Assembly: GCA_027452145.1 (NCBI GenBank)
Contig: DAIDHB010000556.1
Coordinates: forward strand, 124,001 to 188,000
Direction: 5' to 3'
Origin: Planctomycetales bacterium
GTDB taxonomy: Bacteria; Planctomycetota; Planctomycetia; Isosphaerales; Isosphaeraceae
Length of the DNA: 64,000 nt
Below the pieces are notes generated by a model. That model had not been told where the DNA came from, ran no database searches, and saw only the letters and a program-made list of their open reading frames with translations. Position numbers and translations under genes: made by a program. Positions 36,724 to 45,600 of the stretch are shown here, one piece after another (within the stretch, counting starts at the first letter, position 1; each line of letters begins with the position of its first letter).

Positions 36724-37455
36724 TCAGGCCGGAGGATTCTGCGCCAACCGCGCCACGAACTCGGCGTGCTCGGGAGAGTCCAGGCCCTGCTGGAGGGCCG
36801 CCTGAACCGCCTTGCGATCGTTCCGGACCAGGGCGGCCGCATCGAGCCAGAGGCCCGGAAAGACCTCGCTGCGCAGGATGCCGTCGGCCGGCGGGTTCAC
36901 CCGCTCGAAGCGCCCGCCATGGTTCACATACCAGTCGACCTGGCGGTCGAGTACCCGCCAGACCACATATTCGCGCACCCCATTGCGGCGGTAGACATCG
37001 AACTTCTTGCCCAGGTCGATGCTGGCGCTGCTGGCAGATACCTCGGTGATGAACTCCGGCGCCCCCTCGACGTAATCGTCGTCGCTGATCCGGGCCTGTC
37101 CGCCACACTGGGGCAGGATGATCAGGAAGCCGTCCGGCTGGGGCTCGTTGTCCAGATCCAGGCGGATGCTGCCGTTATCACCGGCCTCAACCCCCGGGGT
37201 ATCCGTCTCGTAGTTTCCCAACCACGTGATGAGACGAGTGTGCGGATGGCCGTGCCTCCAGTAGCGGACAGGTGAGGGCATGTAAACCACTCCTTCGATC
37301 AGCTCGGCCTTCTTGAGGCCCGGCATCGCATCGTAGCGGCGTTCGAACTCCTCGCGGGTCAGGTGATCGCCATTCTCCAGAGGCGGAATCGCGCCGTTCC
37401 CGCGCAGCTCGGAGGGGCCGGCGGGCGGAATGGATGGGGTCGTGGAGATGGCCAT
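36724..37455 (-). CDS. Uma2 family (DUF820) restriction-endonuclease-fold protein
   Basis: This 243-residue protein has the Uma2 pattern: LTREEFERRYDAMPGLKKAELIEGVVYMPSPV at the start of the fold, NEPQPDGFLII with the first acidic pair, then the EFITEVSASSASIDLGKKF segment and YRRNGVREYVVWRVLDRQVDWY. These correspond to the PD and E-x-S-x-S...K elements of a PD-(D/E)XK-like nuclease, although metal-dependent cleavage has not been shown for most members. The ATG at 37455 is used; the frame is open 17 codons upstream. It differs clearly from the pair at 7325 and 38592, belonging to the more usual subfamily without the coiled-coil tail. Confidence 0.88.
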   Translation of the reverse strand: MAISTTPSIPPAGPSELRGNGAIPPLENGDHLTREEFERRYDAMPGLKKAELIEGVVYMPSPVRYWRHGHPHTRLITWLGNYETDTPGVEAGDNGSIRLDLDNEPQPDGFLIILPQCGGQARISDDDYVEGAPEFITEVSASSASIDLGKKFDVYRRNGVREYVVWRVLDRQVDWYVNHGGRFERVNPPADGILRSEVFPGLWLDAAALVRNDRKAVQAALQQGLDSPEHAEFVARLAQNPPA

Positions 37456-37739
37456 GGGACGGGCTCCCGAGACGACGTTGGCTCTCGAACGAGCGACGAT
37501 CTCCATCCTACGGCACGATCACCCGACCCGCTACGCTGGGCGAATCGCGTCCGCGGCGCCCCCGGCAGACCGGCGAACCGGCTCGGCCCGAGATTTCCCC
37601 GGAAATCGGGGCACTGCGGCGTGGTTCTCCCGCCCGAGCTGGCGGTCGCCGAATGGCACACGCTCGTGTTAGAGTCGGTTTCTACCTCGGCGGTCGCTCG
37701 GGAGCGATGCGCCTCCGTGATCCGTGGAAGGAGCGGATC

Positions 37740-37850
37740 ATGAGCATGCCCTCGCTGCTGGAGGAACCACTCCGCGTGGATGAACCGCAGGCGGTCCAGG
37801 AGTATGCCCACGTGCTCACCAGAGTCGTCGCCGCGGGCCGCCCCGAGCCC
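37740..37850 (+). pseudogene. N-terminal fragment resembling a Phd/YefM-type antitoxin
   Basis: From the ATG at 37740 the frame encodes MSMPSLLEEPLRVDEPQAVQ, then EYAHVLTRVVAAGRP. This resembles the start of prevent-host-death antitoxins, where such a helix and the AGRP turn normally lead into a VIVRR...AAVI strand. Here the match ends after AGRP and the frame continues into Arg/Gly/Pro-rich sequence typical of an out-of-frame read. I infer a truncated antitoxin gene. The motif match is short, so the family call is tentative. Confidence 0.45.
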
Positions 37851-37867
37851 CGCCGGGGCGAGGTCGT

Positions 37868-38243
37868 CGGTCCCCGTCCCCGAGGCACCCGAGGCGGCCC
37901 ACTGCCAGGTGGCGTTCCTCGGGCCGGCCGGCCTGAAGGTCGGATGGCAGGTCGTCGGCCGGCCGGAAGCGCGGGAGTTCACCCGCGCGCCGCTCGAGGC
38001 ACCCGCTCGCCTCGAGTTCGGGCCGGGCGCCACATACCGGTTGAAGCTTGCCAGCATCCCGGGCCGGCTGGACGCGACGCTCTATCCGACCCTGGAGATG
38101 AACCGGTCCGCGAGGCGAGGAGCCGCGGCGCGATCCTCGCGGTCGTCTGGCTGGGGAGGATTGTCGTCGAGCCGAAACGACGCGAGCCGATGCCCGTGCC
38201 GATGGACAGAGTCCCGCCGACCCTCCCCCCGGCCGGGTCCGCG
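37868..38243 (+). pseudogene. Frameshifted remnant of a conserved hypothetical gene
   Basis: One frame encodes PEAPEAAHCQVAFLGPAGLK, then VGWQVVGRPEAREF and ATYRLKLASIPGRLDATLYPTLEM, reading like a beta-rich domain. At about 38098 the coding character moves to another frame: ARSRGAILAVVWLGRIVVEP, followed by PMPVPMDRVPPTLPP. Neither part has its own start or a full domain. My recollection is that planctomycete hypothetical proteins carry these two segments joined by about 60 residues now missing, but I could not verify this. The remnant directly follows the antitoxin-like fragment, so the stretch looks like accumulated gene debris between two Uma2 genes. Confidence 0.45.
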
Positions 38244-38504
38244 CCGTCCCGTACGGAGCCCCGGCCCAAGTCGACGGGCGCCCCGCCCCGGGCCGACGCT
38301 CGCCCGTCGGCCCTGACGGGCGTTCGGTCGCCGGCCGAGTTCGTCGGCCACGGCGCTTGACGAGTAGGTCCAGACCCCTGGCATCAGGTGTTGACCCGGC
38401 GACTGACGTCTCCGGTTCACCCGAGCGCCGCCCTCGTCAGTTCACAGCGCCCGGCGTGAGGCGGGGCACGGTCATCGGCACTCGACCATATCCGGTCGAT
38501 GAAG

Positions 38505-38522
38505 GTGTGCTAAGATGCACAC
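38505..38522 (+). promoter_or_regulatory. Palindrome framing a taagat hexamer before a Uma2 gene
   Basis: The sequence gtgtgctaagatgcacac has perfect 6-base inverted arms around taagat (38511-38516). That hexamer ends 75 bases before the ATG at 38592, exactly as taagat does before the paralogous gene at 7325. It may be a -10 box overlapped by an operator. Confidence 0.45.
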
Positions 38523-38591
38523 GGATGGCCGCCCGGGGGGGAGGACCCCGGTGTTCGGCAGGTTGCATCGCAGGAGAGGAGCAGCGCGATC

Positions 38592-39329
38592 ATGGCGACG
38601 ATCCCACGGCAGCGACCACCGCGTGCGATCGAATACCCCACGACGGATGGAAAGCCGATGGCGGAGACCGACCTGCACCGCGATGACATGGTCGACACGA
38701 TCCACACTCTCCAGGATTTCTACGCCGACCAGCCGCGCGTGTATGTCTCCGGCAATCTGCTGCTCTACTACGAGGAAGGCAACCCCCGCAAGCGCATCTC
38801 CCCCGACGTGCTGGTGACCCTCGGCATCGACAAGGAGCCGCGCCGCGATTACTACCTGGTCTGGAAGGAGGGGAAGGCCCCCGATTTCGTGGGCGAGATC
38901 ACGTCGAAGACGACCAGGCGGGAGGACCAGAAGACGAAGTTCGCGCTCTACCGCGATATCCTCAGGGTGCCGGAATACGTCCAGTTCGACCCGAGGGCCG
39001 AGTACCTGAAGCCCCCGCTCCAGGGATTCCGGCTGATCGGCGGGGATTATGTGCCGATCGAGCTGGTCGACGGCCGGCTGCCCAGCGAGGTCCTCGGGCT
39101 GCACCTGGAGCGCGACGGCGAGCGGCTGCGCCTGTTCGATCCGACGACCGGGCAGTACCTCCTGACGCGCCTCGAGCAGCGAGAGGCGGCCGAGCGCCGC
39201 GCCGAGGAGGAGCGCCGCCGCGCCGAGGAGGAGCGCCGCCGCGCCGAGGCCGCGGTCGCCGATCAGCGGCGGCTCGCGGAGGAGAACGAGAGGCTCCGTC
39301 GCGAGATCGAGGCCCTCCGCGGGCGTTGA
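38592..39329 (+). CDS. Uma2 family protein with coiled-coil tail (paralogue of 7325)
   Basis: This 245-residue protein has a Uma2 core followed by a charged coiled coil (repeats of EEERRRAEEERRRAEAAV type, then RLRREIEALRGR). Shared with the gene at 7325 are a PTTDGKPMAETDLHRDDMVD-like N-terminus, VSGNLLLYYEEGNPRKRISP (SPDVLVTLGI acidic site), FVGEITSKTTRREDQKTKFA and [20 protein letters not shown]. Here the E-x-T-S-K-x-T...K catalytic-like pattern is better preserved than in the other copy, where the same place reads [12 protein letters not shown] nuclease-like or regulatory role is possible. It converges with gyrA across an inverted repeat. Confidence 0.87.
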   Translation: MATIPRQRPPRAIEYPTTDGKPMAETDLHRDDMVDTIHTLQDFYADQPRVYVSGNLLLYYEEGNPRKRISPDVLVTLGIDKEPRRDYYLVWKEGKAPDFVGEITSKTTRREDQKTKFALYRDILRVPEYVQFDPRAEYLKPPLQGFRLIGGDYVPIELVDGRLPSEVLGLHLERDGERLRLFDPTTGQYLLTRLEQREAAERRAEEERRRAEEERRRAEAAVADQRRLAEENERLRREIEALRGR

Positions 39330-39432
39330 GGCCCGGCTCGCGGCCGACGCGCCCGGCGGACCGCGAGGATCCGCCGATTGTGACGTGACGTCGAGCCCCT
39401 CCTGCACGAGCCCGCCGACGCGGTTGAATTCC

Positions 39433-39480
39433 CGGGAGGGCAAGGCTCCGTCCGAGCCTTACCCTCGGCTCGCCCTCCCG
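39433..39480. terminator. Cruciform-like inverted repeat between convergent genes
   Basis: Outer arms cgggagggc (39433-39441) and gccctcccg (39472-39480) enclose an inner hairpin aaggctc/gagcctt (39442-39448 and 39454-39460). It lies between the ends of the Uma2 gene and gyrA and may end transcription from both sides, though it lacks a T tract. It belongs to the same repeat family as 3979-4003 and 49581-49661. Confidence 0.5.
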
Positions 39481-39520
39481 GATCGACCGGAGAATGCCTC
39501 AGCGGGCTCGTGATTCCGGC

Positions 39521-42217
39521 TCACGGCGCCTCGTCGGCCTCCTCGTCGTCGTGGTCGCTGGCCTCGGCCTCGGCCACGCCGTCGTCGATGATGTGCGGGC
39601 CGCGGAGCTCCCCGTCGCCATCGACGTTGCCGTCGCCGTCCAGGCCCACGCCGGTCGCTGCGAGTGCGCCGTCGGCGGCCGCCGCCTCGGCCTCGGCGAC
39701 GTCCAGCTCCTCCAGCGGGAGCTTCGCCAGGCTGCTGACGGCGTCACCCTCCTCGACGCGGATCAGCCGCACGCCCTGGGTATTCCGACCGATCGTGCGG
39801 GTCTCGCCGATCTTGGTGCGGATGACCATGCCCGAGCTGGTCGTCAGCATCACCTCGTCCTTTTCCGTTACCCTGGCCACGGCGACCACCGGGCCGTTAC
39901 GCTCGGAGGTCTGGATGTCGATCAGCCCCTTGCCGCCGCGGTTCTGCACGCGGTACTCGGTCAGCAGGGTCCGCTTGCCGTAGCCGTTGGCGCAGACGGT
40001 CAGAATGCTGTCCGTGTCCCCCTCGGCGGCCACGATCATGCCGACGACCTCGTCCCCCTCGGCGAGGTCGATCCCCTTGACGCCGTACGCCGGCCGCCCC
40101 ATGGCGCGGACCCTCGACTCGTCGAAGCGGATCGCCATGCCATCGCGGGTGCTCAAAATCACGTGGTCGTCCGCCTTGACCCGCGCCACGCCGATGAGCT
40201 GGTCGTCGTCCTCCAGCCCCAGCGCGATGATGCCGCGGCCGAGCGGGCGCTTGAACGCCGTGAGTTCGGTCTTCTTCACCGTGCCGCGGCGGGTGACCAT
40301 GAACAGGCACTCCTCCTCGCGGAACTCGCGCACCGGGACCATGCCCGTGACCCGCTCGCCGTCGCCGAGCTGGAGCAAATTCACGATCGCCCGGCCGCCC
40401 GCGGTGCGCGTCGCCTGCGGCAGGTCGTAGACCTTCAGCCAGTACACCCGGCCCTTGTTGGTGAAGAACAGAATATAGTCGTGCGTCAAGGCGACGAACA
40501 TGTGCTCGAGGAAGTCGCCTTCCTTCGTGTTGGTCGCCGAGATCCCCCGGCCGCCGCGGCCCTGCGCCCGATACGTGCTGGGCGGCAGCCGCTTGATGTA
40601 GCCGTCGTGGGTGACGGTCACCACCATGTACTCCTCGCGGATCAGCGCCTCCTTGTCGTAGTCGCCGATCTCCTCGTCGGAGATGATGCTCCTCCGCGGG
40701 TTGGCATACCGGTCCTTCAGCTCGCGCAGGTCGGCGCGGATCATGTCGAGGATCAGGCCCTCGTCGGCGAGGATCCGCTCGTAACCCGCGATGTCCCCCT
40801 TGAGGCCGATGTATTCCTGCGCCAGCTTGTCGGCCTCGAGCCCGGTGAGCCGCTGGAGCTGCATGGCGAGAATGGCGTCGGCCTGCATCCTCGTCAGGCC
40901 GGTCGATTCCCGGGCCTCGGGGTCGTCGAGCGCGCGGCGGAGGATCTCGGCCGAGACGGGCATCTCCATCAAGCGGGTGCGGGCCTCGGGCGGGTTGGCC
41001 GAGGTCCGGATCACGCGGATGATCTCGTCGATGTGGTGCAGGGCGATGAGCAAGCCCTCGACGATGTGCGCCCGCTGCCGCGCCTGGCGGAGCTGGTACT
41101 GCGTGCGCCGTCGGATCACGTTGATCCGGTGCTCGACGAAGAGGCGCAGCAGGTCCTTCAGGGGGAGCGTGCGGGGCCGGCCGTCGACCAGGGCCAGCAT
41201 GATCACGCTGAAGCTGTCCTGAAGCGGCGAGTACTCGAAGAGCTGGTTGACGATGACGTTCGGGTCTTCGCCCTTCTTCACCGTGACGACGACGCGCACC
41301 GGCTGGTTGCGGTCGCTGTAGTCGTCAATGTTCGAGACCCCGGTGATCCGGCCGCCGTTGACCAGCTCGGCCAGCTTCTTGAGCAGCACTTCCTTGGTGA
41401 GCTGGTAGGGGATCTCGGTGAAGATGATGTGCGCGCGGCCGTCCTTCAGCTCCTCGATCTCGTACTTGGCGCGAAGGATGACGCGGCCGCGGCCGGTACG
41501 ATAGGCCTCGCGCAGGCCGTACTTGTTGCAGATGGTCGCCCCGGTGGGAAAGTCCGGGCCGGGGATGATCTCCATCAGCTCGTCGAGCTCGATCGCCGGG
41601 TCGTCGATGTAGGCGATGATGGCGTCGCAGACCTCGCCGAGATTATGGGGAGGGATCGACGTGGCCATGCCGACGGCGATGCCACCGGAGCCGTTGACCA
41701 GCAGGTTGGGGAACTTGCCGGGCAGGACCCGAGGCTCCTGGTACTTCTCGTCGTAATTGGGCTGGAAGTCGACGGTGTCGAGGTTGATATCCTCGAGCAT
41801 CTCGCCGGCCACGGGGCTGAGCTTGGCCTCGGTGTACCGCATGGCCGCCGGCGGCAGGCCGTGGATGCTGCCGAAGTTCCCCTGCCCGGTGATCAAGAGG
41901 TGCCGCATGTTCCACCACTGGGCCATGCGGGTGAGCGTCGGGTAGATCGAGTTGTCGCCGTGCGGGTGGTAGCGCTTCATCGTCTCGCCGACGATGCCCG
42001 CGCACTTGCTGGTGGAGGAGCCGGGATTCAGCCCCAGGTCGCGCATCGCCACCAGGATTCGACGCTGCGACGGCTTGAGTCCGTCGCGCACGTCGGGCAG
42101 CGCCCGGCTGATGATCACCGACATCGCGTAGTTGAGGTAGCTTTCCTTCAGCTCCTCCTCGATATCTAGCGGCTGGGGCGGCAGGGGCTCGGCGGGCGGC
42201 AGGACGGCGGTACTCAC
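39521..42217 (-). CDS. gyrA: DNA gyrase subunit A
   Basis: This is the DNA-breaking and rejoining subunit of gyrase, which with GyrB introduces negative supercoils. The 898-residue protein has the winged-helix core with [35 protein letters not shown] (quinolone-region residues) and the catalytic tyrosine in [10 protein letters not shown]. The C-terminal domain has the GyrA box as QGRGGRG in [15 protein letters not shown], which separates gyrase from topoisomerase IV. A second related motif is VQNRGGKG. The tail is acidic ([11 protein letters not shown]). The GTG at 42217 is chosen because the family N-terminus ([20 protein letters not shown]) follows closely; the frame is open upstream to 42370. 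gyrB is not adjacent. Confidence 0.97.
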   Translation of the reverse strand: MSTAVLPPAEPLPPQPLDIEEELKESYLNYAMSVIISRALPDVRDGLKPSQRRILVAMRDLGLNPGSSTSKCAGIVGETMKRYHPHGDNSIYPTLTRMAQWWNMRHLLITGQGNFGSIHGLPPAAMRYTEAKLSPVAGEMLEDINLDTVDFQPNYDEKYQEPRVLPGKFPNLLVNGSGGIAVGMATSIPPHNLGEVCDAIIAYIDDPAIELDELMEIIPGPDFPTGATICNKYGLREAYRTGRGRVILRAKYEIEELKDGRAHIIFTEIPYQLTKEVLLKKLAELVNGGRITGVSNIDDYSDRNQPVRVVVTVKKGEDPNVIVNQLFEYSPLQDSFSVIMLALVDGRPRTLPLKDLLRLFVEHRINVIRRRTQYQLRQARQRAHIVEGLLIALHHIDEIIRVIRTSANPPEARTRLMEMPVSAEILRRALDDPEARESTGLTRMQADAILAMQLQRLTGLEADKLAQEYIGLKGDIAGYERILADEGLILDMIRADLRELKDRYANPRRSIISDEEIGDYDKEALIREEYMVVTVTHDGYIKRLPPSTYRAQGRGGRGISATNTKEGDFLEHMFVALTHDYILFFTNKGRVYWLKVYDLPQATRTAGGRAIVNLLQLGDGERVTGMVPVREFREEECLFMVTRRGTVKKTELTAFKRPLGRGIIALGLEDDDQLIGVARVKADDHVILSTRDGMAIRFDESRVRAMGRPAYGVKGIDLAEGDEVVGMIVAAEGDTDSILTVCANGYGKRTLLTEYRVQNRGGKGLIDIQTSERNGPVVAVARVTEKDEVMLTTSSGMVIRTKIGETRTIGRNTQGVRLIRVEEGDAVSSLAKLPLEELDVAEAEAAAADGALAATGVGLDGDGNVDGDGELRGPHIIDDGVAEAEASDHDDEEADEAP

Positions 42218-42681
42218 GGGCTCTCTCTTGCTTGATAAATGGTCGGTCGTCCGTGGTCGGCGTATTCGGGTCGGATCGGCCTCTCCGTGATGACCGCCGA
42301 TCGCCGCCCACCGATCACTGAACACGGAATGCGTCGAAGGCTTCCATTGTACCCGAACCATCGGTGGCACGCAATCGCGACCGTCGCGGAGGGATGTGTC
42401 GCAACCCTTGTTGTCGCAATGGCTTATCGCGCGATCCGCCGGGGTTGACGCCGGTCGCCGGATGCGCGGCTCGCGGCCCGTCGGAATCCGGGGCCGCGGG
42501 GCACGGTCCGGGCGGCTCCGGCCGCTTGTTTGCCGATCGAAGTCCGGTTATTCTCTGATGAACAGCGCATGCGAGCGGGCCGGCGTGTGTGAGGACTTCC
42601 GGCGTCCTGCCCTACGACCCGAGCGGTGGGTTGGGCCGGATTGCGGAGCGGACCGGAGCGGGACCGGCGCAGGGGACAACG
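42218..42681. other. Divergent intergenic region between gyrA and a kinase gene
   Basis: No gene is supported. Both flanking genes must have promoters here. A clear -10/-35 pair could not be assigned by eye, although AT-richer segments lie near 42225-42245, 42370-42440 and 42535-42565. Gyrase genes are often supercoiling-controlled, but nothing in the sequence shows it directly. Confidence 0.4.
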
Positions 42682-45600
42682 ATGGGCGACTCCGGCTCGA
42701 CCGACGACCCTCTCGACGCGCTGGCCGGGGAATTCGTCGAGCGCCGGCGTCGCGGCGAGCGATGCACGGCGACGGAGTACGCGCGCCTGTATCCGGGGCA
42801 GGCCGAGGCGATCCTCGAGCGGTTCGCGGCGCTCGAGCGGCCGGCGGATCAGGGGCCGGCGGGGGGCGATGAGGTTGAGGCGACCCTCGGGGCGCCGGCG
42901 GGCGGCGACGGGCCGCCGCGCGAGGAGTTGGGCGATTTCCGGATCATCCGCCAGGTGGGCCGCGGCGGGATGGGGATCGTCTACGAGGCCGAGCAGGTCT
43001 CGCTGGGCCGGCGCGTGGCGCTGAAGGTGCTGCCGCGCGCGGCGCTCCTGGCTCCCCGGCAGGTCGAGCGGTTCCGCCGCGAGGCGAGGGCCGCGGCGCG
43101 GCTGCACCACACCAACATCGTGCCGGTCTTCGGCGTCGGCGAGTGCGACGGGCTGCACTTTTACGTCATGCAGTTCATCGTCGGGCGGGGCCTCGACGAG
43201 ATCCTCGCCGAGCGGCGCCGGCCCGGCCAACGCCCGGACGCGGACGCGGCCACGGCCACCGCCGCGCCAGCCGACGACGAGCCGTCCCGGGGCCTGGGCG
43301 GCGATCCGACGCCGCTCCCGACGACGCTGGCGCGCCGTCTCGAGCAATCCGGGGAGCGATCGGGCGTGTCATCGCGCCGGGCCGATGCCCCGGCGTCGGA
43401 GCTGGCCTCCGACGTCACCCGGGCGGGGAGCGGGGCCGCGGCGCAGGTCCTGTCCCACCAGGGGCCGGCCGCCGCGGGGCCCCCGGGCCGCCGCGCGGCC
43501 GATTCGTCGCTGGACAGCCCGGGGCGCCGGCGGTTCCACAACGCCGCCCGCATCGGCATGGACGTCGCCGAGGCCCTGGCGTACGCCGCCGCCCAGGGGA
43601 TCCTGCACCGCGATATCAAGCCGTCGAACCTGCTGCTCGACACCGACGGGACGATCTGGGTCGCCGACTTCGGCCTGGCCAAGGCCCTGGACGACGACGC
43701 GAGCCTGACCGAGACCGGCGACGTCGTCGGCACGCTGCGCTACATGGCGCCCGAGCGGCTCCGCGGCGGCGGCGACGTCCGCAGCGACATCTGCAGCCTC
43801 GGGCTGACGCTCTACGAGCTGCTGGTGCTCCGGCCGGCCTATCCGGAGTCGGATCGCCACAAATTGATCGTGGACATCCTGGGGCGCGAGCCGGAGCCGC
43901 CGCGGTCGATCGACCCGGCGATCCCGCGCGACCTGGAGACGATCGTCCTGAAGGCGACCGCTCGCGACCCCGACCGCCGATACGCCGACGCGGGCGAGCT
44001 GGCCGAGGACCTGCGCCGGTTCCTCGATGGACGGCCGATCGCTGCCCGGCCCATCGGGCCGGTGGGCCGCGCCTGGCGCTGGTGCCGTCGCAACCGGGCG
44101 ATGGCCGGGCTGGGCGCCCTGGTCCTGGTGCTGCTCTTCTCGATGGCCGTCGGCGGCACCTGGGCCGCGGTGCACTTTCACAGCCAGCTCGAGGCGATCC
44201 GGCGCTCCGAGGCGGGCCGGCATCGGGCGCTGGCCGAGTCGGTGCTGACCGCCCGGCCCGAGTCGGTGCCCCTGATCGTCGACGACCTGCGATCGGCCCG
44301 CGGCAGCACGATCCCGATCCTGCGCCGGGTCCTCGACGACCCGTCGACCGACCCGGCCGTCCGCCTCCGCGCGGCGGTCGTGCTCACGATGCTCGGCGAC
44401 GACCGCACGCCGATCGTCATCGAGCAGATCCCGACGGCGGCGCCGGCGTCGGGCCGGGAGATCCTGTCGGCCCTGGCCGCGTCGGGCGGGTCGTCCGTCG
44501 GGCGGCTGCGCGAGGGCTTCAAGGCCGCCGGCAACCTGGAAGTACGGAGCCGGTTCGCCATCGCGCTCCTGCAGTTCGGCGAGCCGGACGCCGCCCGGTC
44601 GATGCTGGCGCTCGACGCCGATCAGAGCGACCGCGCCGCGTTCATCCACCACTTTGCCGACTGGCACGGCGACCTTGCGCGCCTGGCGGAGATCCTCCGC
44701 CGGGCCCGCGACCCGGTGCTCCGCGCCGGCCTGTGCACGGCGATGGGGCGCATCCCCCGCGATCGGCTGCACGGGTCCGAGCGGCGCACGCTCGAGCCGG
44801 TGCTGCGCGACTTTTCGCTCGACGATCCCGACGCCGCGCTCCACAGCGCAGCCGGCTGGCTCTTGCGCCGCTGGAAGATCGGGCTGCCGGCGATCGCCGC
44901 CGGCCGCCGCGCGCTGGCGGGCCGCGCCTGGTTCGTCAACGAGCTGGGCCTCACAATGGTCGAGCCGCCCGTCGGCCCGCTGCCGGGGGGCGACGCGATC
45001 ATCCTGCCGTTCTGGATGTCGACCACCGAGATCACGGTCGCCCAGTTCCGCCGCTTCCTCGAGGATCGGACCGTGCTCCTGCGCGACCGGGCCTACGGCC
45101 TGTCGATCCCCGCGGACGTCGACGGCGACCTCCCCATGAGCGGCCTCTGCTTCGTCGATGCGGCCCTCTTCTGCAACTGGCTGAGCGCCCGCGAGGGCCG
45201 GACGCCCTGCTACCGCCGCGCGCCAGGCACCGAGGACGGCTGGCTCTGCCGGTTCGACGCCGACGGCTACCGCCTGCCGACTCGCGTCGAGTGGGATTAC
45301 GCGGCCTGGGCCGGCGCGAGGACCACGTACACCGTCGGCGAGGCGGCCGACTTCATCGACGATTACGCCAATATCGTCGGCATCCGCCCCGAGCCGGTCG
45401 CCCGCCGTTGCCCCAACGGCTGGGGGTTCTTCGACCTGGTGGGCAACGTGTGGGATCTCGCGTGGGCGGCCGATCCTGGCGCCCCGGTCCCGCCCTTCTT
45501 CCCGCTGGGCGAGTCCGAGGGCCCCGGCGGGGCGCAGATCGCGGGCAGCACGGTCGTCGGGGGAACGCACATGACGCGCCGGGGCGAGGCCGGGAAGGTC

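Noticed and set aside
37434-38360. 308-codon plus-strand frame as one intact protein
   Set aside because: Its coding-like parts are only 37740-37850 and the end near 38100-38240; the recognisable middle is in another frame, so it is treated as fragments.
39494-42169. 891-codon plus-strand frame opposite gyrA
   Set aside because: Rich in Val, Asp, Arg and His with no domain; gyrA on the other strand is certain.
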